Below are positions 7,989-16,271 of a DNA stretch of 21,499 nt, one piece after another. The position numbers and the translations under genes were made by a program. The notes beneath the pieces are model-generated. The model did no database searches and had not been told where the DNA came from. It was given only the letters and a program-made list of their open reading frames with translations. The stretch's first letter is position 1, and every line of letters begins with the position of its first letter. Source of the DNA: Flavobacteriaceae bacterium (lineage in GTDB: Bacteria > Bacteroidota > Bacteroidia > Flavobacteriales > Flavobacteriaceae); assembly GCA_030618945.1 (NCBI GenBank), contig JAUXCI010000007.1, positions 1-21,499 on the forward strand, read 5' to 3'.

Positions 7989-9035
7989 TGCTTGCAAGCA
8001 GCTTTTAGATATTTTTTTTTGCCTAAAACCGCCATATTTATCAATCGTATTAAGTGCTTCCAAACTAAACTTATCTTGTTGAATAAAATTGGCGATCCCC
8101 ATTTTTTTCATCCGTTTTGCAAGATACTGTTGTTCGTATTGACCTGGTGTAGGAACAAAAAAAGCTTTCGCATTAAGTGCTTGCAGATCCATTATACTGC
8201 TGTATCCTGAACGGCAAATAACAAGCCTGCTCCTTTGAAAGGTCTCTTCTAATTCTGCCGTAAGCATAAAGTTTACAACTTTAAGATTTCCTTCTTGATC
8301 AATATGCTGTGTTTTTTCAACTTTACCTTTCACCATCAAACATTGTCCCTTGAACATTTTAAGGTCTTGTATCAACTGGGATTCAAGCATACTTCGTTGG
8401 GGCTCAGGACCGCTAAGGACCACCAAAAGATCAATATCCTTTTTTGTTGTTTTTGCTGAAAATCGGCTTAATGGACCTATGTATCTTGTTTTAGTTGGAA
8501 CCTTATCGGTTTGTGACAATTCGCCCGCCAAACTATCTGGTTTTTCAAAATCCGGAATCCAGCATTCATCAAATTTGGAAATAAAGTTCTGATGTAGTTT
8601 TGTGCTTAAAAAACTCGTGCTTCCTGAAAGCACTTTTAATTGGTGTGTTAGATAGATACTGGGGATTTTATCAGATCGTAGGCCAAAACGATTATCTGAA
8701 ATAATTCCCTTCAGGCCCTCTTTTTCAATGAGCTGTTCAACAAGCTTTCTTTCTTTAGCAACTGCACTTAAAATTTTTGGGGTTTGGGAGAGTAACTTAT
8801 ATTTAAGGGCGCTTCCTTTTTTCGCATATTGAACCGAATAAGGTGGAAGCTCATAATATTTTAATTGTGGAAATTCCTTCTTAAGAAGTGCTAAAGGAGG
8901 GCCATCACTCGCCAAAACCGGTTCAAAATTACAACTCAAAAGAAATCTAATTAAAGGAATACATCGGGCTGCGTGACCCAGGCCCCAATTTAACGGTGCA
9001 ACAAGAATTTTTTTATGTTTACTTCCGCCGGACAA
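7965..9035 (-). CDS. GT28/MurG-like glycosyltransferase
   Basis: Predicted sugar-nucleotide-dependent glycosyltransferase of GT-B fold, 356 residues. The N-terminal domain has VAPLNWGLGHAAR (residues 12-24), the glycine-rich loop typical of MurG/GT28 proteins. The C-terminal domain has a VICRSGYSSIMDL segment and FVPTPGQYEQQYLAKRM, matching the donor-binding region of that family (Gly/Ser loop, then Pro-x-x-x-Gln-Gln). Acceptor and sugar are unknown; a surface glycan or glycolipid is likely. The start is TTG at 9035: an in-frame TAA lies 6 bases upstream and no ATG precedes the conserved loop. It follows purD by 40 bases, probably in one transcript. Its last 8 codons overlap, antisense, the response regulator remnant, so the extreme C-terminus (SLFDVFK) may not be ancestral. 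Confidence 0.75.
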   Translation of the reverse strand: MSGGSKHKKILVAPLNWGLGHAARCIPLIRFLLSCNFEPVLASDGPPLALLKKEFPQLKYYELPPYSVQYAKKGSALKYKLLSQTPKILSAVAKERKLVEQLIEKEGLKGIISDNRFGLRSDKIPSIYLTHQLKVLSGSTSFLSTKLHQNFISKFDECWIPDFEKPDSLAGELSQTDKVPTKTRYIGPLSRFSAKTTKKDIDLLVVLSGPEPQRSMLESQLIQDLKMFKGQCLMVKGKVEKTQHIDQEGNLKVVNFMLTAELEETFQRSRLVICRSGYSSIMDLQALNAKAFFVPTPGQYEQQYLAKRMKKMGIANFIQQDKFSLEALNTIDKYGGFRQKKISKSCLQASLFDVFK

Positions 9036-9075
9036 TAGTTTTTATTGATGTATATATATAATTCAAAAAGATGGC

Positions 9076-10347
9076 TTAAAGGTCGAAACCTATATCCTTT
9101 CTGTAATTCATTTTATCAAACTTGATCTTTTCGATATTCTTATAGGACTGATCCAATGCTTGCCTAAAATCCTCTCCAAAAGAAGTTACAGCCAGAACTC
9201 GTCCCCCGCTAGTTAGTACTTTGCTGTCAACTAATTTTGTTCCCGCATGAAAAACCAGGGAGTCGTTAATGTTTTCCAAGCCAGATATTTCCATTCCTTT
9301 TTCATAGGCCTCAGGATAACCTCCTGAAACCAGCATTACAGTTGTAGCGCTTCTTTGATCCAGGTCAAGAACAAAGGAGTCCAGTTTTTTCTCTGCTGTG
9401 GCTGTAAAAAGCTCAACAAGATCTGATTTGATCCTTGGAATCACAACTTCCGTCTCAGGATCACCCATTCTCACATTGTATTCAATCACAAAAGGCTCAT
9501 TATTTACCCTTATCAAACCAATAAAAATAAACCCTACATAAGAAATATTATCTTTCTTGAGTCCTTTAATGGTTGGAATGATCACCCTTTCTTCTACTTT
9601 TGTCAAAAATTCTTTATCGGCAAAAGGAACTGGTGAAATGGCTCCCATTCCCCCGGTGTTCAAACCTTTATCCCCTTCTCCAATTCTTTTATAATCTTTG
9701 GCGTTAGGTAAGATGACATAATTCTCGCTATCAGTAAGAACGAAAGAACTCATCTCAATCCCATCCAAAAATTCTTCTATCACAACTTTTGAACTCGCCT
9801 CACCAAACTTTTCTTGTGCTAGCATTTCTTCCAGTTCTCTTTTGGCCTCTTCCAGGTCATTCAAGATTAAAACACCCTTTCCAGCAGCTAAACCGTCGGC
9901 TTTCAGTACATAAGGGGCTTTTAGAGTTTCAAGAAAATCAAAACCTTCATTCAGGGAACCCAAAGTAAAGCTTTTGTATTGAGCTGTTGGAATTTGGTGC
10001 CGGTACATAAACTCCTTGGCAAATTCTTTACTACCTTCCAATTGAGCTGCTAATTTTTGTGGTCCTATCACCGGTATATTTTGCAAGTCCTTATCCTCTA
10101 GGAAAAAATCATGAATTCCTCTTACCAGTGGATCTTCAGGGCCAACAATCACTAGTTGAATGTTGTTGTTTATAACAGCTTGTTTCACCTGATCAAAATC
10201 AAGAGGGTTAAGCTGAAGGTTTTTACCGTATTTAACGGTCCCTGCATTACCGGGTGCTATAAAAAGTTGTCCGCATTTTTTGCTTTGGGCCAATTTCCAG
10301 GCTAAGGTACATTCTCTTCCGCCCGAACCTAAAATAAGTATGTTCAT
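9076..10347 (-). CDS. purD: Phosphoribosylamine--glycine ligase (GARS)
   Basis: Cytosolic ATP-grasp enzyme that joins glycine to 5-phosphoribosylamine, the second step of de novo purine synthesis. Landmarks in order are the N-terminal Gly loop ILGSGGRE, GPEDPLVRGI, the ATP-grasp segment VLKADGLAAGKGV, KDYKRIGEGDKGLNTGGMG, and the metal-binding YNVRMGDPETE, followed by the C-terminal GARS domain (MLVSGGYPEAYEKG). The 423 residues match the normal length. The usual GGREHA reads GGRECT here, replacing the common His; the rest of the active site looks intact. No other pur gene is adjacent. It lies 109 bases downstream of the DUF6909-like gene and 40 bases upstream of the glycosyltransferase gene, all on the same strand. 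Identification is firm. Confidence 0.96.
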   Translation of the reverse strand: MNILILGSGGRECTLAWKLAQSKKCGQLFIAPGNAGTVKYGKNLQLNPLDFDQVKQAVINNNIQLVIVGPEDPLVRGIHDFFLEDKDLQNIPVIGPQKLAAQLEGSKEFAKEFMYRHQIPTAQYKSFTLGSLNEGFDFLETLKAPYVLKADGLAAGKGVLILNDLEEAKRELEEMLAQEKFGEASSKVVIEEFLDGIEMSSFVLTDSENYVILPNAKDYKRIGEGDKGLNTGGMGAISPVPFADKEFLTKVEERVIIPTIKGLKKDNISYVGFIFIGLIRVNNEPFVIEYNVRMGDPETEVVIPRIKSDLVELFTATAEKKLDSFVLDLDQRSATTVMLVSGGYPEAYEKGMEISGLENINDSLVFHAGTKLVDSKVLTSGGRVLAVTSFGEDFRQALDQSYKNIEKIKFDKMNYRKDIGFDL

Positions 10348-10456
10348 GTATCCAATATTTATGCCCGTAAAAATACTTTAAAAAAAAATATTAAACTCAG
10401 GTATTAAGAATACTTATGCTTCCTAAATGATAAAACATGGGTTCTGATCTATCAGC

Positions 10457-12130
10457 CTAGAAAATCTGTTCTAATATTTTCTGGGTTATGACATAGGTGG
10501 GTCGGACTCCTGAAGTTCCAAGCCCTCCTGATGCAAGAGTGCTTCCCGTTTTCAAAGGATTATCAGAAGCGTAATAGGCATATCGCACTTTGACGTCTTT
10601 ATTGATGTTCCCTCTGATTTTTGACGCTGATTGTATGGCCTTTTGGTAATGAGCCCCTTCCATTTCCAAGCCAATCACTTTCCAGGTCGAATTATAGAAA
10701 AATTTCAGTAGATCACGATTTTGAAGAGAAGTGCCTAAAACAGTGATCATGGCTCCTTCGAACACACCAAGCCCATTATTTTCAAGGTCTGATGATTTTA
10801 ATTCATTTTTAAAAGGATAATTATCCGCTGTGCCTTCGAATATATGAGAGTTCGGAATCATGATATCCCCCTTACCTCCTTCCAAAATACCTGCCTTACC
10901 CATAATTGAAACTGATTCAACATTCATATGTTGTTTCTCTCCTGTATCAAGCTCATAAGGTTTAAGCAATTCGTCTAAGGTTTCATAAGCTTGTTCTCCA
11001 AAGGCATAATCCATAACAATAAGAACCGGACGTTCTCCTTTAGAATTATTGATTTTGTAAATAGTCTTGTCAAGATCAACCTTTTTAGTGCCAATAATCT
11101 GAACATCAATATTTGCTCCTGTGTTGTCTTTTATAAAGGTCAAGCCCTTTTTTGCCGCCCCTTTTTTAATGATTTTTCTGAGTTCGTTATTCTCCCCACC
11201 CCCTATCAATTCAAAAAGAGAAATACCTTTGTTGTGGCTTGCCTCTTTTGGAAGAAACATCGGTCCATAAATGGAATTCATCACACTGTGCATATTTGCA
11301 CTGATAATGTGTATCGGCCTTCCCAACAAGTTTCTTTTAAACAATTCATTTTTAATATTCATAGCCCACATCTCACCATAAATGTGATGACCAATTCTGT
11401 CCCTTAAAATAGGGCTAAATGATACTTGATGCTTTTTATCCTCCATAATTTCATTTATGGCTAGCTTACCCATCCAATAAATGACCTGAAAAAAACGGTT
11501 GGGTTTACCGGGAGTCGAAAAATCTATATCCGCTTTTTGAATCTCTTCAAAACTTCTACCTAAAAAGGTAGATAATTGAGCGATGAGAACTTCTCTTTCA
11601 TTATGGTTGATTTTCTGGTTGGTCAATACAACTTCTGCGAGTCGCTTCCATTCTCTAAGGGTTTTTCCATTTTCATTAATCAATACTTTTTTTGCTATTT
11701 TATTAGCTTCAATAAACATAAACGTAAGGTGCGTAAGGATGTCATATATATCAGACCTTCCTCTGGTAATTTCTATATTCATCTGATCCTTGTCGATCCT
11801 GTAACAATTTCTCCTTCTTTTGGCGGGAATAATGTTCTTAAAATGCGACTCACTCAAGCCTTCGTCTGCGGTAAGATTGATATATCTGCATTCTGCAATA
11901 CCGTCTGGTAATCGGTCAATGATATACAATAAGCCATCAAGCTCTGTTATTTCTTCACTCATCGAACCATAAATCTCAGGCTGGAGGATCATGAGTTCAT
12001 TGATCAAAGCATTCCCTGACACTCCCATGGGTTTGTAAAAACCACGAATAAATAAATGTCGCATCGTAATGTAAATCCTTTCGATGGAATTGGTAGAGAT
12101 CTGTGCTCTGTTATGTTTAATTGTTCCCAT
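10457..12130 (-). CDS. DUF6909-like conserved protein with nucleoside-phosphorylase-like C-terminal motifs
   Basis: Soluble 557-residue protein with no signal peptide or membrane segment. I recognise it as a conserved Bacteroidota family, probably DUF6909; no function is established that I know of. Residues 1-260 are mostly helical with a basic cluster AKRRRN near 103-108. The C-terminal half looks alpha/beta: RPIHIISANMHSV (271-283), PVLIVMDYAFGEQA (368-381), SIMGKAGILEGGKGDIMIPN (408-427), GLEMEGAHY (487-495) and YYASDNP (519-525). The GKAG...GDIMIP, MEGAHY and SDNP blocks resemble the purine/uridine phosphorylase superfamily, where a MEG motif contacts the ribose and an Asp the base. This homology is my inference. 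Its start overlaps the S41 protease gene by 14 bases, so translation is probably coupled, and purD follows. Confidence 0.65.
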   Translation of the reverse strand: MGTIKHNRAQISTNSIERIYITMRHLFIRGFYKPMGVSGNALINELMILQPEIYGSMSEEITELDGLLYIIDRLPDGIAECRYINLTADEGLSESHFKNIIPAKRRRNCYRIDKDQMNIEITRGRSDIYDILTHLTFMFIEANKIAKKVLINENGKTLREWKRLAEVVLTNQKINHNEREVLIAQLSTFLGRSFEEIQKADIDFSTPGKPNRFFQVIYWMGKLAINEIMEDKKHQVSFSPILRDRIGHHIYGEMWAMNIKNELFKRNLLGRPIHIISANMHSVMNSIYGPMFLPKEASHNKGISLFELIGGGENNELRKIIKKGAAKKGLTFIKDNTGANIDVQIIGTKKVDLDKTIYKINNSKGERPVLIVMDYAFGEQAYETLDELLKPYELDTGEKQHMNVESVSIMGKAGILEGGKGDIMIPNSHIFEGTADNYPFKNELKSSDLENNGLGVFEGAMITVLGTSLQNRDLLKFFYNSTWKVIGLEMEGAHYQKAIQSASKIRGNINKDVKVRYAYYASDNPLKTGSTLASGGLGTSGVRPTYVITQKILEQIF

Positions 12131-13760
12131 TATTTAAAATACTTCGGTATTGATTCTCATTCTCCAAAACAGCTATCGCTTCTTTAATAAAAGGGCTAAA
12201 TATGATGTCATTTTGGTATTCCCCTTTTTTAAAATAATATCTGTTTATAATCTCATCGCTCAATAATTCCTTGATGGTTTGTTTATTCTTGTTCAACTCC
12301 TTCAGTTTTTGTGATTCCAACTGTTTGGTCAATTCCTGGTACGATGATTGAATTCCATCGGAAAGATTTTCTTTTGCCGACAGGTCAAATGCCTTTCTAA
12401 ATTTCGTTTCTGATTTTGTTTCAAAATTATTTTCACCCTGACCCAAAAAAGAAATAAAAGCATCGTATTGAGGCTCTTCAAAAACAAACGCCTCAGGAGC
12501 GGATATGCTCGGATTCTGATAATAAAATTTCGATGCAAAATTGAAAATAGCATCTGATTTCAACAAGGCCTCAGTTGACTTTGTTATTGCTGGTTTCTCA
12601 ATGATAATATCAGGAGCAATTCCGCCCCCATCATATACCGTTCTTCCATTTTTTGTTTTAAAAGAATTTCTGTTCTTTTTATCAAATACCGGAACGTCGT
12701 CCCCATCTCTATGTGTGTAATCCAATTCTTGAATATTTCTCCCACTTGGAGTGTAGTATTTCGAAATTGTCAATTTCAATTTAGTTCCGTAAGTGAGGTT
12801 TCGATAGCGTTGAACGAGACCCTTCCCAAAAGATCTCTCACCAACGATTACAGCTCTGTCCAGGTCTTGTAATGACCCTGCGACGATTTCTGAAGCTGAC
12901 GCTGATTTCCCGTCAATTAAAACTACGATGGGGATATCCAGGTCAATGGGTTCAAAGTTCGTTTTATATACCTCGCTCCATTTTTTTAACTTCGCCTGGG
13001 TACTCACCACAACTTCGTTTTTGGGCACAAAAAAATTAGTGATATTGATGGCTTCATTCAATAATCCTCCTGGATTTCCTCTGAGATCCAAAATCAATTT
13101 ATTCATTCCTTTTTGTTTAAGGTCTACAAAAGCTGCCTTTACGGATGAAGAGGCTTTATTATTAAATCTATTGAAAGCTATATAGCCAATTTCATTGCTT
13201 ATCATTTGAAAATGTGGAACAGGATCCACGATGATTTTCTCCCTTTTAACATCTAAAGTAAGCGTTTCTTCCTGACGTTTAACCAACAGTTTCACGCTGC
13301 TGCCAGGAACGCCCTTTAACAAAGCCGTAATTTGATCGCTATTAAAATCCGAAACGTAAATGTCATCGATCCTGATGATTTCGTCGCCCACCTTAATTCC
13401 AACTTCTTCGGCCGAATACCCCTCATAAACTTCTGCGATAACCAGCTTCTTGTCGTAATAACGTGATTCGGCACCTATGCCGCTGTATTCCCCGGATGAA
13501 TTGATCTTTACCTCTTCTACGCCTTGTTCATCATAATACCTGGTGTATGGATCCAGTTCCCCGAGCATTTCATTAATCGCCTTTTCAGTCAATTCGGCGG
13601 GATTTATTTCATCAATATAATATAAATTCAGCTCCTTAAACAAGGTTGTATATATTTCCATCTGTTTCGCTACCTCGAAAAAATCCGATTTAAACCCAAG
13701 AAAAATGGTACTCATAAGTACCAGACTCCCTATTATAATTCCTTTTTTTATTTTTTTCAT
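12117..13760 (-). CDS. S41 C-terminal processing peptidase (CtpA/Tsp family)
   Basis: Exported or membrane-anchored serine protease that cleaves proteins near their C-termini. The ATG at 13760 gives 547 residues: an N-terminal hydrophobic anchor or signal (GIIIGSLVLMSTIFLGF), a helical segment, a PDZ domain at about 85-170 (GIGAES, then GDEIIRIDD), and the protease core with LDLRGNPGG. The catalytic Ser is the middle Ser of GKSASASE (near 288) and the Lys is in FGKGLVQ (near 313), the usual 25-residue spacing. A further 160 residues after the core are charged and helical. A TTG farther upstream (13784) would lie inside rnpA and is unlikely. The start codon is one base after the rnpA stop (TGA-C-ATG), and the 3' end overlaps the DUF6909-like gene by 14 bases, so the three genes form one operon. 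Confidence 0.92.
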   Translation of the reverse strand: MKKIKKGIIIGSLVLMSTIFLGFKSDFFEVAKQMEIYTTLFKELNLYYIDEINPAELTEKAINEMLGELDPYTRYYDEQGVEEVKINSSGEYSGIGAESRYYDKKLVIAEVYEGYSAEEVGIKVGDEIIRIDDIYVSDFNSDQITALLKGVPGSSVKLLVKRQEETLTLDVKREKIIVDPVPHFQMISNEIGYIAFNRFNNKASSSVKAAFVDLKQKGMNKLILDLRGNPGGLLNEAINITNFFVPKNEVVVSTQAKLKKWSEVYKTNFEPIDLDIPIVVLIDGKSASASEIVAGSLQDLDRAVIVGERSFGKGLVQRYRNLTYGTKLKLTISKYYTPSGRNIQELDYTHRDGDDVPVFDKKNRNSFKTKNGRTVYDGGGIAPDIIIEKPAITKSTEALLKSDAIFNFASKFYYQNPSISAPEAFVFEEPQYDAFISFLGQGENNFETKSETKFRKAFDLSAKENLSDGIQSSYQELTKQLESQKLKELNKNKQTIKELLSDEIINRYYFKKGEYQNDIIFSPFIKEAIAVLENENQYRSILNNGNN

Positions 13761-13761
13761 G

Positions 13762-14142
13762 TCAGCTTTGTTTTTTAATAACAAGAAATTTTTCTATCAA
13801 CTTGATCATTTTTTCTTCCATTAACTGATAGGATATTTCCTTTTTCCCTTGATATATAAACATAATTATATGTTTTTTAGTATCCTCAGAATTATAAATA
13901 GAATATTTATTTTTTCTATATGCTTCGCGCATTAACCTCTTTATCCGATTCCTGTCAACCGCATTTTTAAAATTTCTTTTGGATACCGAAACACCTGCCT
14001 GAATTTTGTAGTCAGAATCATGATCAATCCCAAGATAGACCATCTTCAATGGAAATACTGAAATTGACTTGCCCCTTGCAAACAACTCAGCAATCAATTT
14101 TTTCTTTTTCAGCTTTTCCTGCTTTCTAAAAGTGTTCCGCAT
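13762..14142 (-). CDS. rnpA: Ribonuclease P protein component
   Basis: Small basic protein that assists the RNase P RNA in removing tRNA 5' leaders. The hallmark RNR motif region is clear: AVDRNRIKRLMREAYR, preceded by GVSVSKRNFKN and followed by a C-terminal helix, with the N-terminal FRKQEKL and SVFPLKMVYL strands. I choose the ATG at 14142 (MRNTFRKQ, 126 residues); a TTG 18 bases upstream would add only MINFAS. The usual partners rpmH and dnaA are absent; instead the S41 protease gene follows after a single base, an order I recall from other Flavobacteriia. A -7-like TAACTTTG lies only 5 bases before the ATG, which would imply a nearly leaderless message if used. Confidence 0.93.
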   Translation of the reverse strand: MRNTFRKQEKLKKKKLIAELFARGKSISVFPLKMVYLGIDHDSDYKIQAGVSVSKRNFKNAVDRNRIKRLMREAYRKNKYSIYNSEDTKKHIIMFIYQGKKEISYQLMEEKMIKLIEKFLVIKKQS

Positions 14143-14147
14143 TGAGG

Positions 14148-14155
14148 CAAAGTTA
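14148..14155 (-). promoter_or_regulatory. Possible -7 element directly before rnpA
   Basis: The minus strand reads TAACTTTG, matching TAnnTTTG, ending 5 bases before the rnpA ATG. There is no TTG at the expected upstream distance. Use of this box would place the transcript start at or very near the start codon. Weak candidate. Confidence 0.25.
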
Positions 14156-14191
14156 ATCAATTATCATTATGAATTTAAAAGTATGTGCCTG

Positions 14192-14223
14192 TTGTTTTTA
14201 TCAATCCAATAATTGTAAATTTG
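14192..14223 (+). promoter_or_regulatory. Bacteroidota-type promoter of the acyl-CoA dehydrogenase gene
   Basis: TTG at 14192-14194 (-33 element), a 21-base spacer, and TAAATTTG at 14216-14223 (-7 element, consensus TAnnTTTG). The -7 box ends 25 bases before the ATG at 14249, giving a short leader. This is the best consensus promoter in the window. It lies in the divergent gap between rnpA and this gene. Confidence 0.65.
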
Positions 14224-14248
14224 TTTTACTAACTTTATAAAAACACGT

Positions 14249-15427
14249 ATGTCTCCTGATCAATTCCAAGCTCCAGACTATTTCCTTCTTGATGAACTCT
14301 TGACCGAAGAACACAAACTTGTTAGGGATACATGCAGGGAATGGGTTAAAAGAGAAGTGTCTCCCATAATTGAAGATGCCGCTCAGGCAGCTAAATTTCC
14401 CAGTCAACTACTCGGAGGTCTTGCCGAAATCGGTGCTTTCGGCCCATATATACCTGAAGAATACGGAGGAGCAGGATTAGATCAAATTTCATATGGATTG
14501 ATCATGCAAGAGATCGAAAGGGGCGATTCAGGAATCCGTTCTACGGCTTCCGTTCAATCTTCTCTTGTGATGTACCCAATATGGAAGTATGGAGATGAAA
14601 ATCAAAAGCAGAAATATTTACCAAAACTTGCATCGGGTGAATTCATTGGATGTTTCGGTCTTACCGAGCCTAATCACGGTTCCAATCCAGGTGGAATGGA
14701 AACCCGTTTTAAAGATATGGGCGATCATTATCTTCTTAACGGAGCCAAGTTGTGGATATCCAATTCTCCTTTTGCAGACATCGCCGTAGTATGGGCAAAA
14801 AACGAAGAAGGCAGAATTCATGGCTTGATCGTGGAAAGGGGAATGGAAGGATTTTCCACACCAGAAACGCATCACAAGTGGTCGTTGAGGGCGTCGGCTA
14901 CCGGAGAGTTGATCTTTGATAACGTCAAGGTTCCTAAAGAAAATTTGCTCCCAAATAAAAGCGGTCTTGGGGCACCTCTTGGTTGCCTTGATTCGGCGAG
15001 ATACGGTATAGCATGGGGGGTAATTGGAGCGGCCATGGATTGTTATGATACGGCCTTGAGATATGCCAAAGAAAGATCTCAATTTGGAAAACCTATTGCC
15101 GGGTTTCAGCTACAACAAAAGAAACTTGCTGAAATGATCACGGAAATTACAAAGGCCCAATTGCTAACATGGAGGTTAGGCGTTCTGCGAAATGAAAACC
15201 GGGCAACATCGGCCCAGATTTCTATGGCAAAAAGGAATAATGTGGAAATGGCATTAAATATTGCGAGAGAATCAAGACAGATCCTGGGAGCAATGGGAAT
15301 TACAGGCGACTATTCAATTATGAGGCATATGATGAATCTGGAGTCAGTAATAACTTATGAAGGCACTCACGATATTCACCTTTTAATCACTGGGATGGAT
15401 ATAACAGGAATAGCTGCCTTTACTTAA
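14249..15427 (+). CDS. gcdH: Acyl-CoA dehydrogenase, glutaryl-CoA dehydrogenase-like
   Basis: FAD flavoenzyme expected to oxidise and decarboxylate glutaryl-CoA to crotonyl-CoA in lysine/tryptophan breakdown. The 392 residues carry the three acyl-CoA dehydrogenase domains. GCDH-like features are RSTASVQSSLVMYPI (the Arg that contacts the glutaryl carboxylate, then SVQSSLVM), GCFGLTEPNHGSNPGGMETR, ERGMEGFSTPE, RSQFGKPIAGFQLQQKKLAEM and the catalytic base in YEGTHDIH (Glu371), close to the C-terminus. In the human enzyme the matching segments are very similar. No electron-transfer or lysine-degradation genes are nearby, so the substrate call rests on sequence pattern alone; a related short-chain acyl-CoA dehydrogenase is the alternative. 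A good promoter lies upstream. Confidence 0.87.
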   Translation: MSPDQFQAPDYFLLDELLTEEHKLVRDTCREWVKREVSPIIEDAAQAAKFPSQLLGGLAEIGAFGPYIPEEYGGAGLDQISYGLIMQEIERGDSGIRSTASVQSSLVMYPIWKYGDENQKQKYLPKLASGEFIGCFGLTEPNHGSNPGGMETRFKDMGDHYLLNGAKLWISNSPFADIAVVWAKNEEGRIHGLIVERGMEGFSTPETHHKWSLRASATGELIFDNVKVPKENLLPNKSGLGAPLGCLDSARYGIAWGVIGAAMDCYDTALRYAKERSQFGKPIAGFQLQQKKLAEMITEITKAQLLTWRLGVLRNENRATSAQISMAKRNNVEMALNIARESRQILGAMGITGDYSIMRHMMNLESVITYEGTHDIHLLITGMDITGIAAFT

Positions 15428-15469
15428 TTTTAGTCTGATAACGATCAATTGCATTTAAACATATCTATT

Positions 15470-16225
15470 ATGAAAAACACAAATTTTTTGTTTTTGATCC
15501 TATTCGTCTTGTTTTTTAGTGGGGTTGAAAAATCATCAAAAACTAGTAGTAATAAGGACATTCAAGGCGCGTGGACCTCTTCTTTTACTGATGAAGACGG
15601 TGAAATAATAACGGTAACAACCATTGTAATGGATGGATATCTGGCAGAGACTTTTTACAATGTCAAAACGAATGAATTCATTAAAACTTTTGGTGGTTCC
15701 TGGACGGTTAACAAAAATATGTTCACACTGACAACTGAATTTTCATCATCTGATAGTACAGAAGTAGGCACTTCAAGAGATGTTATTTTTGAGCTCAAAG
15801 GTGACACCATCACTTTTGAGAATGATGAAAAAATATGGACAAGAATAGATCATGGGGAATCAGGTGATCTTGCCGGTGCCTGGCTTTTTAGTGGAAGAGT
15901 GGTTGATGGTAAAACGAACCGTAGAAAGAATGGTCCTCGTAAAACGATGAAAATACTTTCAAAAACACGATTTCAATGGATCGCTTATAATACGGAAACA
16001 GGAAAGTTCTCTGGTACTGGAGGAGGAACTTATACTGCCAAAAACGGAAAATACACTGAAGAGATTGCATTCTTTTCCAGAGATAACAGCAGGGTAGGTG
16101 CTTCTCTCTCTTTTAACTATGAAATAAAAGAAAATGAATGGCACCACAGTGGAAAGAGCAGTAAAGGCAAGCCCATTTATGAAATTTGGAGTCCTCGTAT
16201 TTTACCAGACAAAAACACTGATTAG
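15470..16225 (+). CDS. Secreted two-repeat beta protein ('membrane or secreted protein' of Flavobacteriia)
   Basis: Exported protein of unknown function, 251 residues from the ATG at 15470 (a TTG 21 bases upstream is less likely because it would precede the signal peptide with polar residues). Residues 1-17 form a signal sequence (NTNFLFLILFVLFFSG). The mature part is two similar halves about 103 residues apart: GAW at 33 and again at 136, then FYNVKTNEFIKTFGGSW (62-78) against AYNTETGKFSGTGGGTY (172-188), then FELKGDTITF against NYEIKENEWH. Each half looks like a small beta-barrel domain, perhaps lipocalin- or DUF4488-like. The second half (GTGGGTYT, FFSRDNSRVG, HHSGKSSKGKPIYEIWSP) is the better conserved one as I remember relatives. 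Ligand and partner are unknown. Genes on both sides encode redox enzymes, with no clear link. Confidence 0.7.
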   Translation: MKNTNFLFLILFVLFFSGVEKSSKTSSNKDIQGAWTSSFTDEDGEIITVTTIVMDGYLAETFYNVKTNEFIKTFGGSWTVNKNMFTLTTEFSSSDSTEVGTSRDVIFELKGDTITFENDEKIWTRIDHGESGDLAGAWLFSGRVVDGKTNRRKNGPRKTMKILSKTRFQWIAYNTETGKFSGTGGGTYTAKNGKYTEEIAFFSRDNSRVGASLSFNYEIKENEWHHSGKSSKGKPIYEIWSPRILPDKNTD

Positions 16226-16271
16226 TTTTTTATTGAAAGACTCAAATTTATAATGATCTGCTTTAACAAAA

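Noticed and set aside
10375..10425. Minus-strand terminator downstream of the DUF6909-like gene (GTATT-loop-AATAC with a long A/T run nearby)
   Set aside because: The stem is only 5 bp, weak in G-C, and the T run starts about a dozen bases beyond it, so it does not meet the usual form.
13761..13784. TTG at 13784 as the start of the S41 protease
   Set aside because: It lies inside rnpA and adds MLLKNKAD before a normal signal-like N-terminus; the ATG at 13760 directly after the rnpA stop fits better.
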